In this document: in pieces, positions 1 through 12,680 of the stretch | Layout: every line of letters begins with the position of its first letter | Position numbering within the stretch: position 1 is the stretch's first letter | Assembly (NCBI GenBank): GCA_914767715.1 | Contig: OU612071.1 | Coordinates: forward strand, 434,001 to 498,000 | Length of the DNA: 64,000 nt | Reading direction: 5' to 3' | DNA from: Membranipora membranacea | Lineage: Eukaryota; Bryozoa; Gymnolaemata; Cheilostomatida; Membraniporidae | The notes under the pieces: model-generated | Seen by the model: the letters and a program-made list of their open reading frames with translations, nothing else | What the model was told of the DNA's origin: nothing | Database searches by the model: none | Made by a program: the position numbers and the translations under genes

Positions 1-400
1 TTTAGGTTGTCAAAAGGTACTTTTTTAAGTTTATCATCCCGTTTAGGAAATCTATTATCTACATTTACAAAGAAATCAGAAATGTATTGAGGTGACAAAT
101 TATACATAACTTTGAATATGTATAGGTAGGTAAAGTGATTATTTAAGAGTGGTAACGGTAATATTTTTAAATGCGAACACATTTCGTTTGTTGATATTAA
201 ATGATATGGTGTATGGTGAATATTGGCAATAATAGGCAATGCTCTTTTTTGTTGCAAAATAATGCGATCTGTGTATGTTGAGGGTGAAAGATTGTAGTAA
301 ATATGTATTCCGTATGTTAAATAGCAATGTATAAACAGATAATAGAAATGTTTGGCAGAGTAGGTGGTCAGATAGGGTGTGCATAATTATAAAAGATTAG
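1..400 (-). mobile_element. Degenerate LINE reverse-transcriptase 3' end (runs off window)
   Basis: An 81-aa open stretch (139-384) and, in another frame to its left, short segments (VMYNLSPQYISDFF, then a KVPFDNL-like end) resemble the C-terminal tail of jockey/L2-type LINE ORF2 proteins. They are broken by frame changes and continue past position 1. No RT catalytic motif is visible, so this is a weak assignment made by eye. Confidence 0.35.
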
Positions 401-1012
401 GGTTTTTTAAACTTTCTCAAATACACTATCACAGTGTATGGACCAGGAAAAATTGTCGGTTACATTGAATCCTAAAATGAATTAAATAAATAAAGTATCA
501 AATAAATAAATGAATTGAATAAATAAATAAATAAATTAAATAAATGAAGTAAACAAGATCTGAAACCTCTATGAGTATTTTGGATTTCTTGAATGGTTAA
601 TCCAGAGTGTGAGTGACTTTTGTAAATTGATCATGATGTAATGGATTGTTTCTTGAAAGTAATGAATTTGCTGACTTTTAAGAAATATACATGTATTTTA
701 CAGACCATTACCGCTCAATACAATTGATTTACATACGCTATTCCATTCAAGAGTTACAATGAACAATTATATAATATCATAACGAACATCCACTTAACTC
801 CGACCGGATAAAGCCTGCACTCCAAAAAGGACGAAGAGTTTTGTTTCAGTTTGTTTATGAGAGTTTCTAACAACAGAAATATTTATATATAATAAAGAGT
901 GTAATTTGTATCTTTCAATAGATCATCCGATTTTATCTACATTTTTGAATGAGTGATTGTGTGAGAGTAAATATAGTAAAACTCTACGGTTCTCATCATA
1001 ATCTCTTTTCAG
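401..1012. other. AT-rich non-coding, AAATAAATA microsatellite
   Basis: No supportable exon. Positions 481-550 are an imperfect (AAATAAAT)n tract. The last bases (polypyrimidine plus CAG at 1,012) form the splice acceptor of the first visible USP exon. Confidence 0.6.
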
Positions 1013-2842
1013 TGCGCACATATATAACTTGTTTGATACAGTTATGCAGAGCTCTGTGAGATGTTGTGCCTGCAATCACACTAATGTTTTTGCAGAAAAA
1101 TTTTTGTCTCTTCCGTTGAATGTCAAGGTGAGTTATGAGCGTGGAGCATTTCGTCGTTCATTGTATAAAAGGTATCATCAGAGAAATTTCAATGGGTTTT
1201 TCTGGACAGACACTGTCAATTACAGTTATTGTTTTGACCTTCTGTAAAGTGCCACAGGTTTGGTTGGCCTACCCAGTAGACAGTTAGTGAACTGCAACAA
1301 GTCTGAATTCATGTACCTTCAATAGGTGCATAACGAGAGGCAAGTGATCTACAGATTGGATCCACCACTTACATCCAATGCTGTGCTTACACAATGCCTA
1401 CAAATGATACTATTGCAATTTCAAGACACTGAGTATTGTTTATCAATACTGGTGTGATTGACTTCAGTCAGTGCTGCTGCACAATATCTGATAGTGTTGA
1501 GAAAATGAATAGAACAACAGTTTCCTGATTGCAACTCAAAATGTGTTTTGTTTACATTCATATTAACTTTTCAAAGGGGAGAGTTGACAGCACTAGCAAT
1601 GCACTGAAGAGATTCTGTTCATCATCCATAAGGGATTACGATTGCCCGAAGTAAGTGAATCTGAGCCTTAAAAAAAATTTTTGTAAACTGGATATGTCAA
1701 TCTTATATCTGTGGGGTGTTCCAATAAATGATAAATAACAATAAAAAATTTGTGTTGGTCATATGCATTGAATGAAAATTCAAACTACCTTAACCCTCCA
1801 GCAAATAAACATTTTTCCAGTACAGTTCATCTAATGCTGATTGCTGCTGACAGAAATGATACTTTCTCATCCACTCTAGCCATTTTTGGAGCGACGCTGA
1901 GCAGATAAATATAATTTAACATTTCAGGCTCTAATTGTAAGGAGCGATATGTAATCTCAGACAATTTTGAATCATCAGAATATGATAAAGGGTTGAGTCC
2001 CAAGTGCATTTACTACCTGCCGTGCCAAGTTAAGATTATAACTCACAAAAAACCCATTGCTTTTGCAGCTGTCCACTAAACACTACAGCAGAAAAGATAT
2101 CAAGTTTTCTGAATTTACCAGACATTCTCGCAGTGACTTTCAACATCTGTGGCGCAAGTGAGAAAAAGAAGACCTTGATATCAATGCAGCAGAGGATTCA
2201 GATAACCGATGTATGTTATTCATTCAATTATGTTGAATATTATTCATAGACTACATTTATATACTAGGAATTTCATGAGATACGATCAAAAGTTCCATCT
2301 CTCCAAATCTCATTTCAAATGAAGCACAATGCACATCTACGTACTGTGTAACTAGTTAATGAGCCATACACCGACACACTTATAATTTCAGAACATGGTC
2401 ATAGCAGAGGTTACACTCTTTATGCAGCAGTTGTACACAAGGGAGCTGATCTGCATTCCGGGCACTACTACTTTATAGTCAAGCATAAGGGCCAATGGTT
2501 TGAGATAAATGATGAGAAGGTAAATATACACTGCACTTTAAGCGCAGTTTTCAGATCTACGCTGCATGTTACATTTAGAATCAGACTGCACTTTATATAT
2601 TAATACCCATTAATACCCATATATTAATACCCATTCAATGCATAAACAGCATAAATTACCTGCGGGTGATATGATAATTCTGATATGCTAGCAAGGGAAA
2701 ATCTTCAATCTCCTCATATAATTTTACCGAAGAGAACTTTGACTCAATATTATTTGTGTGTTTGCAGGTGTCAAAGATATCAGAGCTATCTCTGAAGCGC
2801 TCACATCCGTATATGCTCTTTTATGCACCAAACGACACACAG
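1013..2842 (+). CDS. Ubiquitin carboxyl-terminal hydrolase (USP family), C-terminal half of the catalytic domain, multi-exon
   Basis: Cysteine-type deubiquitinase of the USP (peptidase C19) family. Visible exons: 1,013-1,127 (FDTVMQSSVRCCAC..., the USP zinc-ribbon CxxC region, donor GTGAGT); 2,069-2,210 (CPLNTTAEKISSFLNLPDIL, equivalent to the LPxVLxxxLKRF strand); 2,392-2,519 (YTLYAAVVHKG...SGHYYFIVKHKGQWFEINDEKV, the His box with the catalytic His in SGHYY and the Asn/Asp of INDE); 2,768-2,842 (HPYMLFYAPNDTQ, the family's terminal strand). The Cys box must lie left of position 1. Junction phases require at least one unseen small exon in 1,128-2,068, and the 2,210/2,392 junction is also unresolved. 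The family assignment is secure. The paralogue (USP36/42/17-like versus another) is not determined. Confidence 0.85.
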
Positions 2843-3255
2843 GTACCCAAAGATGATTGTTAAAAAAATCTTTCTTTACTTTCGGCCGATATCTTGTTAA
2901 TTGAATTAAAAAATGTACATGGATATGGAAAGCAATTCATTGTCGGTGTTAGTGGAATAACTGCCGCTTACACTTCTTATAAGTACACATCCAACACTGA
3001 GATAATGTGCATAAAAAATTCATTAGCTCACTTTATTGGTTGGTGAGCAAGAGCATCAAAAATAAACGTTTAATTATGTGACACCTTTTTGCTTTACATT
3101 TTTTCTGTCCATGACGTTTGAAATTGTTAATGAAAGAAGCCAGATAGATGAGATCTTGGTGCAAAACTGAAAAGTAATACAACAGTTACAATCATAGGAT
3201 TTAAGTAACTCAATAGATCATAATTATTTGTAAATTTTTAGAACATTTCTTAAAG

Positions 3256-4371
3256 GTCGCACAGCTAGGAAGGCCACTAAGTGTTCAAACAGAAGAAATA
3301 GCAAGCAATCTAGAGCCCAAGAATGATAGACAAAGCTGACCATTTCTAGAGTCACAGGGAGTAGTCTCAGGAAGGAAATCTGCCAAAGCACAAACTCAAA
3401 CACAGCTTTCAAGAGAATCAGCACATCCTAAAGTCGATCATACACAAGAAATGGGAATTATTGGAGACAGGCAAATACATCAGCCAAGCATAACAGAGAC
3501 CAGCCAAAATCTCATGGTCGCCACCCCGCAACACGGCTCAAAGGTCAAGGTTCCCAGAGATAAGACGTCCACAGCAAAGAGACACTTGGATGAAACCATG
3601 GGCAACTGCTTTCAAGTTCTTGCTCCTCCGATTGAAGCAAAGAAACAGAAACATGACAATCAAAACATTACAGCTGCAGAGGATGCTCAGAGGAAACAAG
3701 ACAAGGTTGGGCCAACTAGCGTGGGAAAAAAACAACTTCCAACACTACCATCAGAGACAACTGGCAACAATAGCAGCATTAGCATGTTTTTAGAAGATGA
3801 CGAAAGCCAGAGAGATGATCAATATGTAATTTTTGAAAACAGTCTTGAAGACAGTCAGATTCATACAGATTCAGACAACCTGCTTCTACAGATTCAGAGA
3901 GCTGCAGGTAATTCACAAATATACCCAATGCCTTCACAGAGTGAATTTGCAAGGGAGAGCACTGAAGAGCATGCGCTCCTAGAATCAGGATACAGCCTAT
4001 ATAACAGGTCTCTGCCTACTACCTCAAGTAAACCTGCACCAGTAGAACCAGCAAAAAACCAGCCAATATCGTCACAGGGAACTATATTACAGAGAGTTGA
4101 CCAAGTATCAGAAACTAATGACATGCATGCTCGGACTCATTCTGGGGATCCCAAGTCAGGCAACTTAGTGTTCAAATCAGCGCTGATATCACAGATATAT
4201 GACAACAACATGATCAGGAGTGGCAGGGAGGGGCAGTCAATAGGAGTTGAAGATTATCCTAGCTTAATCAATCAGATAGCCTCAGCCGGAAAGCTTGCAA
4301 TCCAACACTGCAAACCAACAGTAAAGTCAGCCTTGAGCGTAATTTGCTGTACGATCTACAACAACAGCACT
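3256..4371 (+). CDS. Low-complexity C-terminal tail exon of the USP gene (contains an in-frame TGA)
   Basis: A long exon in phase with the 2,768-2,842 exon, if the acceptor is AAAG at 3,252-3,255. The product is hydrophilic and rich in S/T/Q/N, with no recognised domain, like the disordered tails of large USPs. One in-frame TGA lies at 3,337-3,339. After it the frame is open for 345 codons to a GTAAGC donor at 4,372. A 311-aa ORF starts at the internal ATG at 3,451. Either the gene is damaged, the base is an error, or a short intron removes the stop. The phase to the next candidate exon at 4,657 does not fit directly, so another junction is missing. Confidence 0.55.
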
Positions 4372-4656
4372 GTAAGCAAATTTTGAATCAATCATTGATG
4401 TTTCAATTTTAATACTTTTCAATGGACAAGGAAGTTATGTTCATATTACAGTAGCTGAGTGTCTAGTGATAAAATTAATTCTATAAATGTTCTGTTATTT
4501 AGTAAATGCAAATACAATAATCCATACATAATGCATATGCATAGCTATGTACCTTAATTCAACAGCAGTTCAGGATGTCCTAAATATTGTCATTGATGTT
4601 ATGGAAGTTCAAGAAAAATCTTACACAATTTGAAAGTTATGCTTCTTTTTCACAAG

Positions 4657-6204
4657 GTATAGGAAAACCCATACACTCATACCAACTGGTACAATGACTG
4701 AAACACAGGATGACACCGGTAAGTAACCAATTAATTGATTTAATAGTAGGATGCAAAATTTACCATTATTGAATTTTGATTCATACTTTGCAGAATCATT
4801 TTCTGTTGACGGTGAATAATATGTTTAACTGTACTGTTTACTGCCTCTTTGCCTACTAGCTGTTCGTCTGAATATCTTATTCTGTCCTTTCAATAGGAAA
4901 AGAAAAGAAACACGAATTTGATAATCAACACGTCATTGCAGATCTTCATGATGCAAACACTGATCTGGAAATTTGGCGTTATCAAGATTCATCACCCTAC
5001 TCAGATTTACATGAAACAGACGAAACAATGTAAGTGCATAATCTGCTATTGATTGTATTGAAATTTTAAAAGAAAATAAACAACCTTCAGAATAGGATCA
5101 TTAGTTGTAATTATCCGCTTTGCTGTGAGATGCTTGTTCATCTAAATTAAGGATATTATTTTATAGGTTAGCCGAGACCAACAGTTTCTCAGGATACAGC
5201 TCAGAAGCAACTGGAGGTATTTCTCTTAGCAAACCGCAGTTACTCATGATTTGGTTATTCTATCCTCCTATATCCATCTTGATTTTCAACCGAACTATGA
5301 GCATAAAATAAAGCAACATGAGCGGTTGTCACAGCACTTCTTTTTAGGGTCATTATATGAGTCAAAACTATGAAAGTTACTTGAAGAACTGAAGTCATCT
5401 GAACAACTGTATTGAAAATGTTTGCCATGTAGATGCAGGACAGGATGGTTTTTCATTCGTATCAGCAAGAACTAAGGTGAAACAAGACCAATCTCCAAAT
5501 ATTCCTAAACACAAAGAACTGTCTGGTACGTTCAATGACTGGTGGGAGAAGGAAACTTTATTGTAATAAAAGATTAGACCATAACTGCAATGACCTCATC
5601 TTTTTGCACAGTTTTCAATAGATATTAAAACTTACATGATGTTTGGTTTTATTTATAACATTGATATGTATCATTACATTATCGTAACTGTATATAAGTC
5701 AATGACATTGGCTCATTGATCAATTTATAACTTTCTACAAATAGGTTTGGCTGCAAAGACAGGTTCTTTTGTTGAAGCGACAAGTCACAGACAAATCAAA
5801 GCAACAACTAGACTACGTGGAGGTATTAAATTTGTTATTTTGTTTATCACAGATAAAAAAGCTCTTTGGATCACGGGCTCTGTCAAGTGAACAGTATGGG
5901 TAGACCTGTCTGATGAGCAAGTCAGTTTCTAAGACATGATATTGTTTTATGTAAATCTTTCAATTTGTCCTGTTTTATTCTTTTTTCCAATATTGTCAAT
6001 TGCACCAGAATCTCTTTCATAGAAAAAGAAAAAGAGGCAATGCAACTATCGGAGGAGGCCAGACTTGACGATGATAGGTAAAAATGTTGAGAAACATCAT
6101 ATTCTAAATGTCTGTAACATATATTATAATCGCTGACAAGAAGATTCAACAAGGATTCAGCATCAGGATATAGCTTTAGTAATACTTTAATACCTCATTT
6201 ATAA
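4657..6204 (+). CDS. 3' exons of the same USP-type gene (seven small exons)
   Basis: Seven short exons with consistent reading phase and GT-AG borders: 4,657-4,718; 4,897-5,029; 5,167-5,216; 5,433-5,525; 5,745-5,822; 6,023-6,077; 6,144-6,204 (TAA at 6,202). Several introns follow the same phase-1 Gly codon, so exons can be skipped without changing frame. The protein is hydrophilic (HEFDNQHVIADLHDANTDL, SFVSARTKVKQDQ, EKEKEAMQLSEEARLDDD) and has no known fold. It continues the USP tail or forms a separate downstream gene. Unbroken phase across six junctions is the main evidence that it is coding. Confidence 0.6.
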
Positions 6205-6530
6205 GGCACCGGCCTTATAAGTGAAGCACCTCCCTTGGAAAATTTTAAAATGCTTCAGTTATATGGCACCCCACAGCTACAAGGCATCCCTTTGGAAAAA
6301 AAACTGACCTCGATCGGATCCAAACCCACAACATTGTGTTCACAAGGTAGGCGCTCTGTCTACTGAGCTATGCAGCTTTCCTTTTCAAACCAACGTTTTG
6401 GTCTAAGTCAAATATAAAGATGCTTCAAATAGGTGCTATAGATGCTATAATATAGGCGCATATTATGCTCCACTCTCTAAGGCGCCTTCATCTATAAGGC
6501 ACGGGCCTTATAGGTGAGGTATAGCGGTAA
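6186..6530. repeat. TTATAAGGC stem-loop repeats around a tRNA-derived SINE head
   Basis: Two near-identical short stem-loops, TTATAAGGC-accg-GCCTTATAA near 6,200 and CTATAAGGC...GCCTTATAG near 6,494, flank a tRNA-like block on the minus strand (6,304-6,376). That block has an A-box-like TAGCTCAGTAGACAGAGC and a degenerate B-box (GGTTTGGATCC). The second copy shares GGCC TTATA GGTGAG with the first, so the two look like the ends or duplicated modules of one non-autonomous element. Confidence 0.5.
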
Positions 6531-6663
6531 TATTGTCACTATTCTCGGGTCAGAGCAGTTGCTCACAGGCAAAACACAAAAGTGTTGCAGAATCTTCATA
6601 CTTTGTCAGAGTGGAAAATTAATTATCCTTTTCATAGCTTCATAAATACAAAAAATGATTAAA

Positions 6664-6744
6664 CAGCTGCCACGGCCGGGACTCGATCCCGGATCGCCCG
6701 CGTCATTGCCCTTGAAGGCATTGTGTGCAAGCCGCCACGCTGCC
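6664..6744 (-). repeat. tRNA-like sequence / SINE head
   Basis: On the minus strand a canonical T-arm is present: a 5-bp CCGGG/CCCGG stem around the 7-base loop ATCGAGT, matching the pol III B-box (GGATCGAGTCC). The 5' GGCAGCG does not pair with the 3' end, so no acceptor stem forms and it is unlikely to be a working tRNA. The block is GC-rich, unlike its surroundings. Confidence 0.45.
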
Positions 6745-7899
6745 TATTTGGAATAATTGTTTGATTCAACAAGCTATTTGTATTCGCGTCAAAAAATGTC
6801 ATTCAGCAGAAGCGGAAGTTGACCTATTAAAGGTCATTCCCATGTATCGATCAAATTTAAAACTGGTGTCAAATCGATCTATGGAAACATAGTGAATAGG
6901 TCACAATGTCTTTACCTATTGATATCAACAGGAGGCTTTGGAGGCTATCACCACGAATCTCCTAATGCTCATTTTTCTATCAGTTAATGCCCATTGATAT
7001 CTCATCTCTCATGTGTACACTGAAAGCGTTATCGTGAGAATGACCGGTTATATATTTTAAATGAGGTACTTCCTACGGGTCAAATTTTCTCCGATTTATT
7101 TTTACTGATTTTCTAGGGAATTTTTCATCAGGGCAGGAGTGACAAAGGTTGAAATTGGTTTGTTTTTTTTTCAGTCCCATTCAGTGGACAAGACAAATAT
7201 AAAGCATCACATTTCAGTAGTAAGTATCTGTCGTGTAAGAGGAAAAACCCAACACAAGTCTGAATTCCCCTTGGAAAAATCCCAATCAGGGGGATTGTGA
7301 GCTGATATTTAGACTGAGTCCCCAGTACTTTCAACTTTTCCTGTTCAGACCTATCATGTCATATTATCTTTGTAATTGAGCACAGGTCTCTCACTTGTTT
7401 CCTGGTAGTTATCTTAAATATTTTATGAATCACTTACTTGGCAATGCTCCCAAATGATAACGTTTAACCTTGTTTATTAATTTGATTTGGCGGCTTATAG
7501 TCTATGGGAATTGAAGCACCTTCAATTCTGAAAGCTGTGGACGGAGACAAATTTTTTAACCCAAAGGTGCAACTGTAACGCTGCTGAGCATTGATCCGAA
7601 TTTCGGAAAGGTCAATTTTCTGGCTGATGTTTTATTTTGTGTCAACAGCGTGTAAAGAAAACTTCTTTTGTGAAAAATTAACTCGTACCGTTCAAAACGA
7701 TAATATCAATCTATCCGGTGCATTCTTAAGATCGATGTTGTGTGAGGTAACCTTGATACAAATCACACTCACCTCATTCAATATCACTTCTGTTATTTCG
7801 GAAAATGTGGGTGTATATGACAAAATCGATACCCTCAAGATGTCAGACTAATATTAATTACTGTAATAAATGATCTTGTCTTGCGGTTAGTCTGCCAAA
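6745..7899. other. Non-coding stretch
   Basis: Only short ORFs without recognisable motifs or splice support. I see nothing assignable. Confidence 0.5.
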
Positions 7900-8063
7900 C
7901 TGTCAATATTGATTGGAGATGTATACACCCGAGGGTGTTGGGGGCTAGAACAATCAACAATGAAAGCTCCCCCAATGGGACTCGAAACCACAACTCCTGC
8001 GACACTAATCGCCTGGCAGTGAATAGCAAGCGCGCTAATCGATTACGCCATCTCAGCATCCCC
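7900..8063 (-). repeat. tRNA-derived SINE (copy 1)
   Basis: Minus-strand head GATGGCGTAATCGATTAGCGC (A-box-like) followed about 50 bases later by GGTTTCGAGTCCC (B-box). The tail CATTGTTGATTGTTCTAG then runs into the CTCGGGTGTA region. The same tail (gagggttattgag...gaacaatcaacatt) recurs near 28,165-28,230 inside the nested transposon, so this is a dispersed family rather than a tRNA gene. Confidence 0.55.
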
Positions 8064-11000
8064 AAAATTAGAAAGTATCACAAGTTATGTGGCAGTGCTG
8101 GTATTCAGGCTCTGCTGCATTGATCAGTCCTTGTTTCCTAAGTTGTCTCCTCCAATCATAGAGTTACCTCTTGTGATATCCAATGCAGACAACCAGTGCA
8201 GTGCAATGTAATCACCCACATTATGTCCAAATCTTAAGCTCAATATTGTCCAGATTCATCTCTGTGTTTATTTTGCAGTGATCAAAGCCAGTGCCACATG
8301 ACTGAATTTTCCTTGGTTTATCCTTATAGTTAAAGCCTCAGCAATTGGTCCGAACCAACTCTTTGTAATAGTAATGCAATAAACTGTTCCCATTATATGA
8401 ACTCTGTAGAAAGGGTCAGGGAGGAGGGCAGGAGATTCATACTCCGCTCCTGCTCGCTTGTAAACAAGCAAACAGAGAGCCACGATGATTATCCAAGCAA
8501 GTGAATATAGAGATAGTAGATAATATACCGAAAAAGTTAACTATGAACTAATACCTTAACTCAGGCAGGCTCCGTCCAATTTTGCTCCTTTCAATTTCCC
8601 TTCGAATTGGCATAACAGATTACCAGCATAATTTTGACAAATAAAATGGGATGATTGCGGAAAATGACAATAGAGATAATTAATCGTTCCTGTACCTGTA
8701 CCATATTATCATGGCAACAAAACTTTGTATTATAGGATGTAGTTTTAAATTTACCTTCATGAAGCTTTCTGCAGCTTCAGCGACATAACATGTAGCACTG
8801 TCATTGAAGGTGGAAGTTAGGTAAATCTCCAATTTGTTGAATATAATATATAACATAGATATTATATTATATATATATGGACGTTCTCATTCAAATTATC
8901 AAACATAAAAAACAAACATCAACACAGTTTCCAGGACCACGCTTAGTTTGGAGAAAATCTCCTGCTAGCTTGTAACACAGCCTCGGGATGTTAGAGCGGT
9001 GAAGTAGCTGACAGCTTATCGATACTAGATGGGACGGCCATTCAGACCAATGTCAGATCGGACCCTGCGTTGTGTGTTCTAACTGGACGAGGTCATGTTG
9101 ATGTTCCAGTTAATGGAAAGAATTTAATTTATTTTCCTAGGTCACTCATAATCACAAGACTATTGTTCCATTTAGATGGCTTAGACCAGAAAATTTACAC
9201 ATAGTGTATGCGGGGTGCGATACCTCTGTGTTTGATCATTCTAAAACTTTGACAAAACCTAAAAACACGAATCACCATTGTTTCTATACTTGGTTTCAAG
9301 CAAATATGAATGACAGCCTTATCTCTGAGTTGGCATTTCAGGGCAATATACTATGCGGAAGGTTGTCCCAATCAGGGAGTGACATTAACATAACTAACTA
9401 TAAGAGTACTATAAATCAGGGCTCATGACCACTGAGTAGTAAGGTTCGACTTTATGTTCTTTGATATCAAATGACTCCATGCTAAACCAACTGATGTGCA
9501 GTGAGTCTGCAAAGAGACAAGTAATCACTTGTTCCACTGGTTTGAGTAATGAGCTAAGTGAACTTATTCCAGGTGCAGCTAGAGAGGGTAATTAAATTAA
9601 TACTTATTGGACTGTGATTCATTAAGGGTGGTAATGGGTATAAACAATATAGAATGGACTGATTTTTTGGGCTTCGATTATCAAGCAGGACCAGGTCAGG
9701 TTGCCCTTGTCACTATGGGTTGAATAGGTAGGTCAAAGCGAGAACTGGTCAGATATCGGGTTTATCTTAAAGTTTGGATTCGGGCTGGGTACAGATATGT
9801 GTGACTAACACCAACACATTTCTGAGTCTGCGTTTCGCTGACCTCTGGTGAAACCATTAAATTTTTGATAAATAATACAGAAAGTGACGCAGTAAAAGCG
9901 TGGGGTCATACCTAGATCAAGTTTGATCCATTTGTCTACGCTTTGAAGTTGCCTCCCTCTACGGAATGCAACTTGGAATGCAGGCAAACGGACCAAACTT
10001 GATCTAGGTCATACCATGACTGCAAAATGAAAGCAACAGACTTGAGCAACCAATGCAATGATCAGTCAATACCAAATCAATAAACTGATCCGATGATTGA
10101 TTTAATTGTCTGCCTGGCATATTAATTATGTAAGCCACTGATGATTCAACTTCAGTAGACACAACATATTTTGCTTATTTCATTTTGATCGTGATTCCGA
10201 TAAGATGTTATTAACATTCTCTATAGTGCATATGGTTAACATATCAAAGAACGAGGTGTGTCATATGTATTAGGATATGAAGTTTAGTCTGTAGAATCCG
10301 CAGTCCCACAGTTAAATTTTGTTGAAAATGAAATGCTACTACCAGATATCCCGACACACAGATTAAGCGCTGAGACCTTTGTCCAGCGGTCAACATTTTG
10401 ACTTGTGAAGGGAAGCAACTCCAAACTCCGGACTTTATCAGGCATATTGGATTAACTGTGAATTTCGTTCACACACTAAAAGTACCAAACCCTTACGTCA
10501 ACCCCTACTCGGTATGGAGTTCGTTTTCTGGACCTCATTATTTGAGCGCGTAAAATTGCAGTCTCTGCTTCTAACCCAACTGTGTTTGCTTTAATTGGTT
10601 GATTAGTTTCACCCATGAACATAAATACCAGTAAATATGTGGGCGCGAGAAGTAATATATAGGAGAATTTCGGCCGTTGAGCTGTAAAACCACCAGAAAA
10701 CTGTAAATGATACCTTTCCCAGATAATAATAACAAGATAACTGCTTGTATTGCTTTCTCAAAAACTACGTAACCATGACAATTGGCCTGTATGCTGCGTC
10801 ACGAAGAGGAATAATGACGACTTAGGTTCACGATAAACTGACACACAAATTTACTAAATGGAGTAGAACGGACTTAATGTTGATTGATGAGCTTCTCTAT
10901 ATCTTTGTGAGGTGTATTTGTAAGTTACTTTAAATATTAATAAGATTTAATAGAGAACCGAGTCAGGCCATCACGCAATCACGCCATCACACCAATAGCC

Positions 11001-12145
11001 TAAAGATAACGGTAAGCATCCATTTTTTTATATTATCAAATCAAGGGCAAAAAGCCAGCAGCACAAAATGCATCTGATGATCGCCGCCTGGTCACTTGGA
11101 TTATCAGCGATTTGACAAGATTGAGTTGTAAGTTACAACGATATTTCTGTAGCAAAAGGTTAAAGCAACTCTTGCTGTTGGCTCAGTCTTTTTGAATGGC
11201 CATCTATATGAAAGAATAGACCCTAGTCGGTGCAGACCCAAATAGGACTGGAAGATGCTCTTATTGAGAAATTAAGAAGGTTTTCGCCATCAATCTAATA
11301 GTCAAAAAGTCAGGTTTCACCCAAAATCTCTACACAGAGGTTGGCAAGCCTGTCAGTCAGGAATATTCTCTCCCGAAACGTGAAGAATAGGCCCCTCCCC
11401 CCCCCCCCCCACCACTACCTAGCCATAAAGGCTACGGGCATTTCAGCAGTGCCAAACAACAAAGAGCCCCTTTTTTCCTGTTTCATCTATCGGTGTTGTG
11501 TCACGAAAGCTTAAATCGATGTACTTTTCTGAGAACAATAGAAGTTATGCTGTTAAACTTCATTGAAGTGGATCAAAAAACATTAGGCATATTTTGGCAG
11601 CACTCCTTGATCCAAAAAAATTCCGTGTAGGCAAGTAATACAAAGATCGTCTCAACTTTCACTTGGCTTAGGTTACACTAGTGTGTTCCGATTAGGAATT
11701 CGCTTTCCTTACTTAGTATACGTGTCATCTCTAGTTAGACAACATGTTGAATATCTGCAGCGGCAATGCATTGTGTCACTTTCTACATTATGTCATGGTC
11801 ACCAACGATTGTAACCTACACTGCTTCAGGGCTCTAAGATTGAAAATCTCAGTAACAGCCAAACATACAGCCAAAATCTGGAAATCTACACAACAATCAT
11901 CCTCTTATGTGGCGATGCCAGATCCTAGCCTGCCAACTCGCTGAGCCAATCAGCTCACCTCATTTGCTACCCCCCCCCTCGAGCAAGCAATGAGTTATTC
12001 AAGTGTAACATTACATATCTTACCTTGTTTTCCTGCACACAGCCCTATCATTATTTTATGTTGCCTAACTTTGCTCCTCTAACTTTGCTCCAGGCAAGTT
12101 TTTGCAAAATCATGTTTTGATTGCAATTTTCATTTACCTGCACTG
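8064..12145. other. Non-coding, no gene recognised
   Basis: No exon chain or protein domain could be recognised. Features seen: an AT dinucleotide tract near 8,845-8,880, a possible B-box-like TCAGATCGGACCC near 9,052-9,064 that may belong to a worn SINE, and C-rich runs near 11,395-11,415 and 11,970-11,980. Confidence 0.45.
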
Positions 12146-12205
12146 TGACGTTAAGTCATACTTGTATATGACGTTACGCCATACCTGTATATGACGTTAA
12201 GTCAT
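12146..12205. repeat. 23-bp tandem repeat, about 2.6 copies, each with TGACGT
   Basis: TGACGTTAAGTCATAC-TGTATA units start at 12,146, 12,169 and 12,192 with an exact 23-bp period. Each starts with a TGACGT CRE/ATF-type half-site. No gene is visible next to it, so regulatory meaning is speculative. Confidence 0.7.
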
Positions 12206-12298
12206 GTTTTGTAAGGGTTTCATTATCTCTAGGTTTGCAAAACCTGGTGGTTATTTATTGTTGTGATGGCTTAAGTGCCTCAGCTTATCGGACTGTAA

Positions 12299-12680
12299 CC
12301 TGTCTTGACAAGCTTTGTTCGGTGGGGGGAGGAACAAAGCTTGTCAACTCTTGCATGCTCGACCGTCGAGCAGCCGATATTAAATATTGTCTTCTCTTGC
12401 GATCAGGAAGATACCTCCTCTATCTCACTAATCAAAGTGTATAGTCGAGCAGCGTATATTAAATATTGTCTTCTCTTGAAATCGGGAGGATAGCTCCTTT
12501 ACCACACTAATAAATTTGTATAGGAATGTATACAAATTGATTAGTGTGATGAAGGATTTATCTTCTCGATCGCAAGAAAAGACAATATTTAATATCGGCT
12601 GCTCGACAGTCGAGCATGCAAGAGTTGACGAGCTTTGTTCCCCCCCCCCCCCCCCACCGAACAAAGCTTGTCAAGACAGG
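12299..12680. mobile_element. Foldback element with nested hairpins and homopolymer C/G loops
   Basis: CCTGTCTTGACAAGCTTTGTT at 12,299 is matched in inverted orientation at 12,660-12,680. Inside, AACAAAGCTTGTCAACTCTTG and GCATGCTCGAC-GTCGAGCA are again palindromic. The left arm carries a tandem duplication of an about 75-bp module (near 12,365-12,440 and 12,440-12,515), while the right arm holds one copy, with the symmetry centre near 12,525. A C15 run lies at about 12,640. Related hairpins occur at 59.45 kb and 60.85 kb. It has no coding capacity. Confidence 0.8.

Noticed and set aside
12428-12664. Pair of overlapping ORFs with shared peptides on both strands
   Set aside because: Produced by the perfect palindrome of the foldback element, not by genes.
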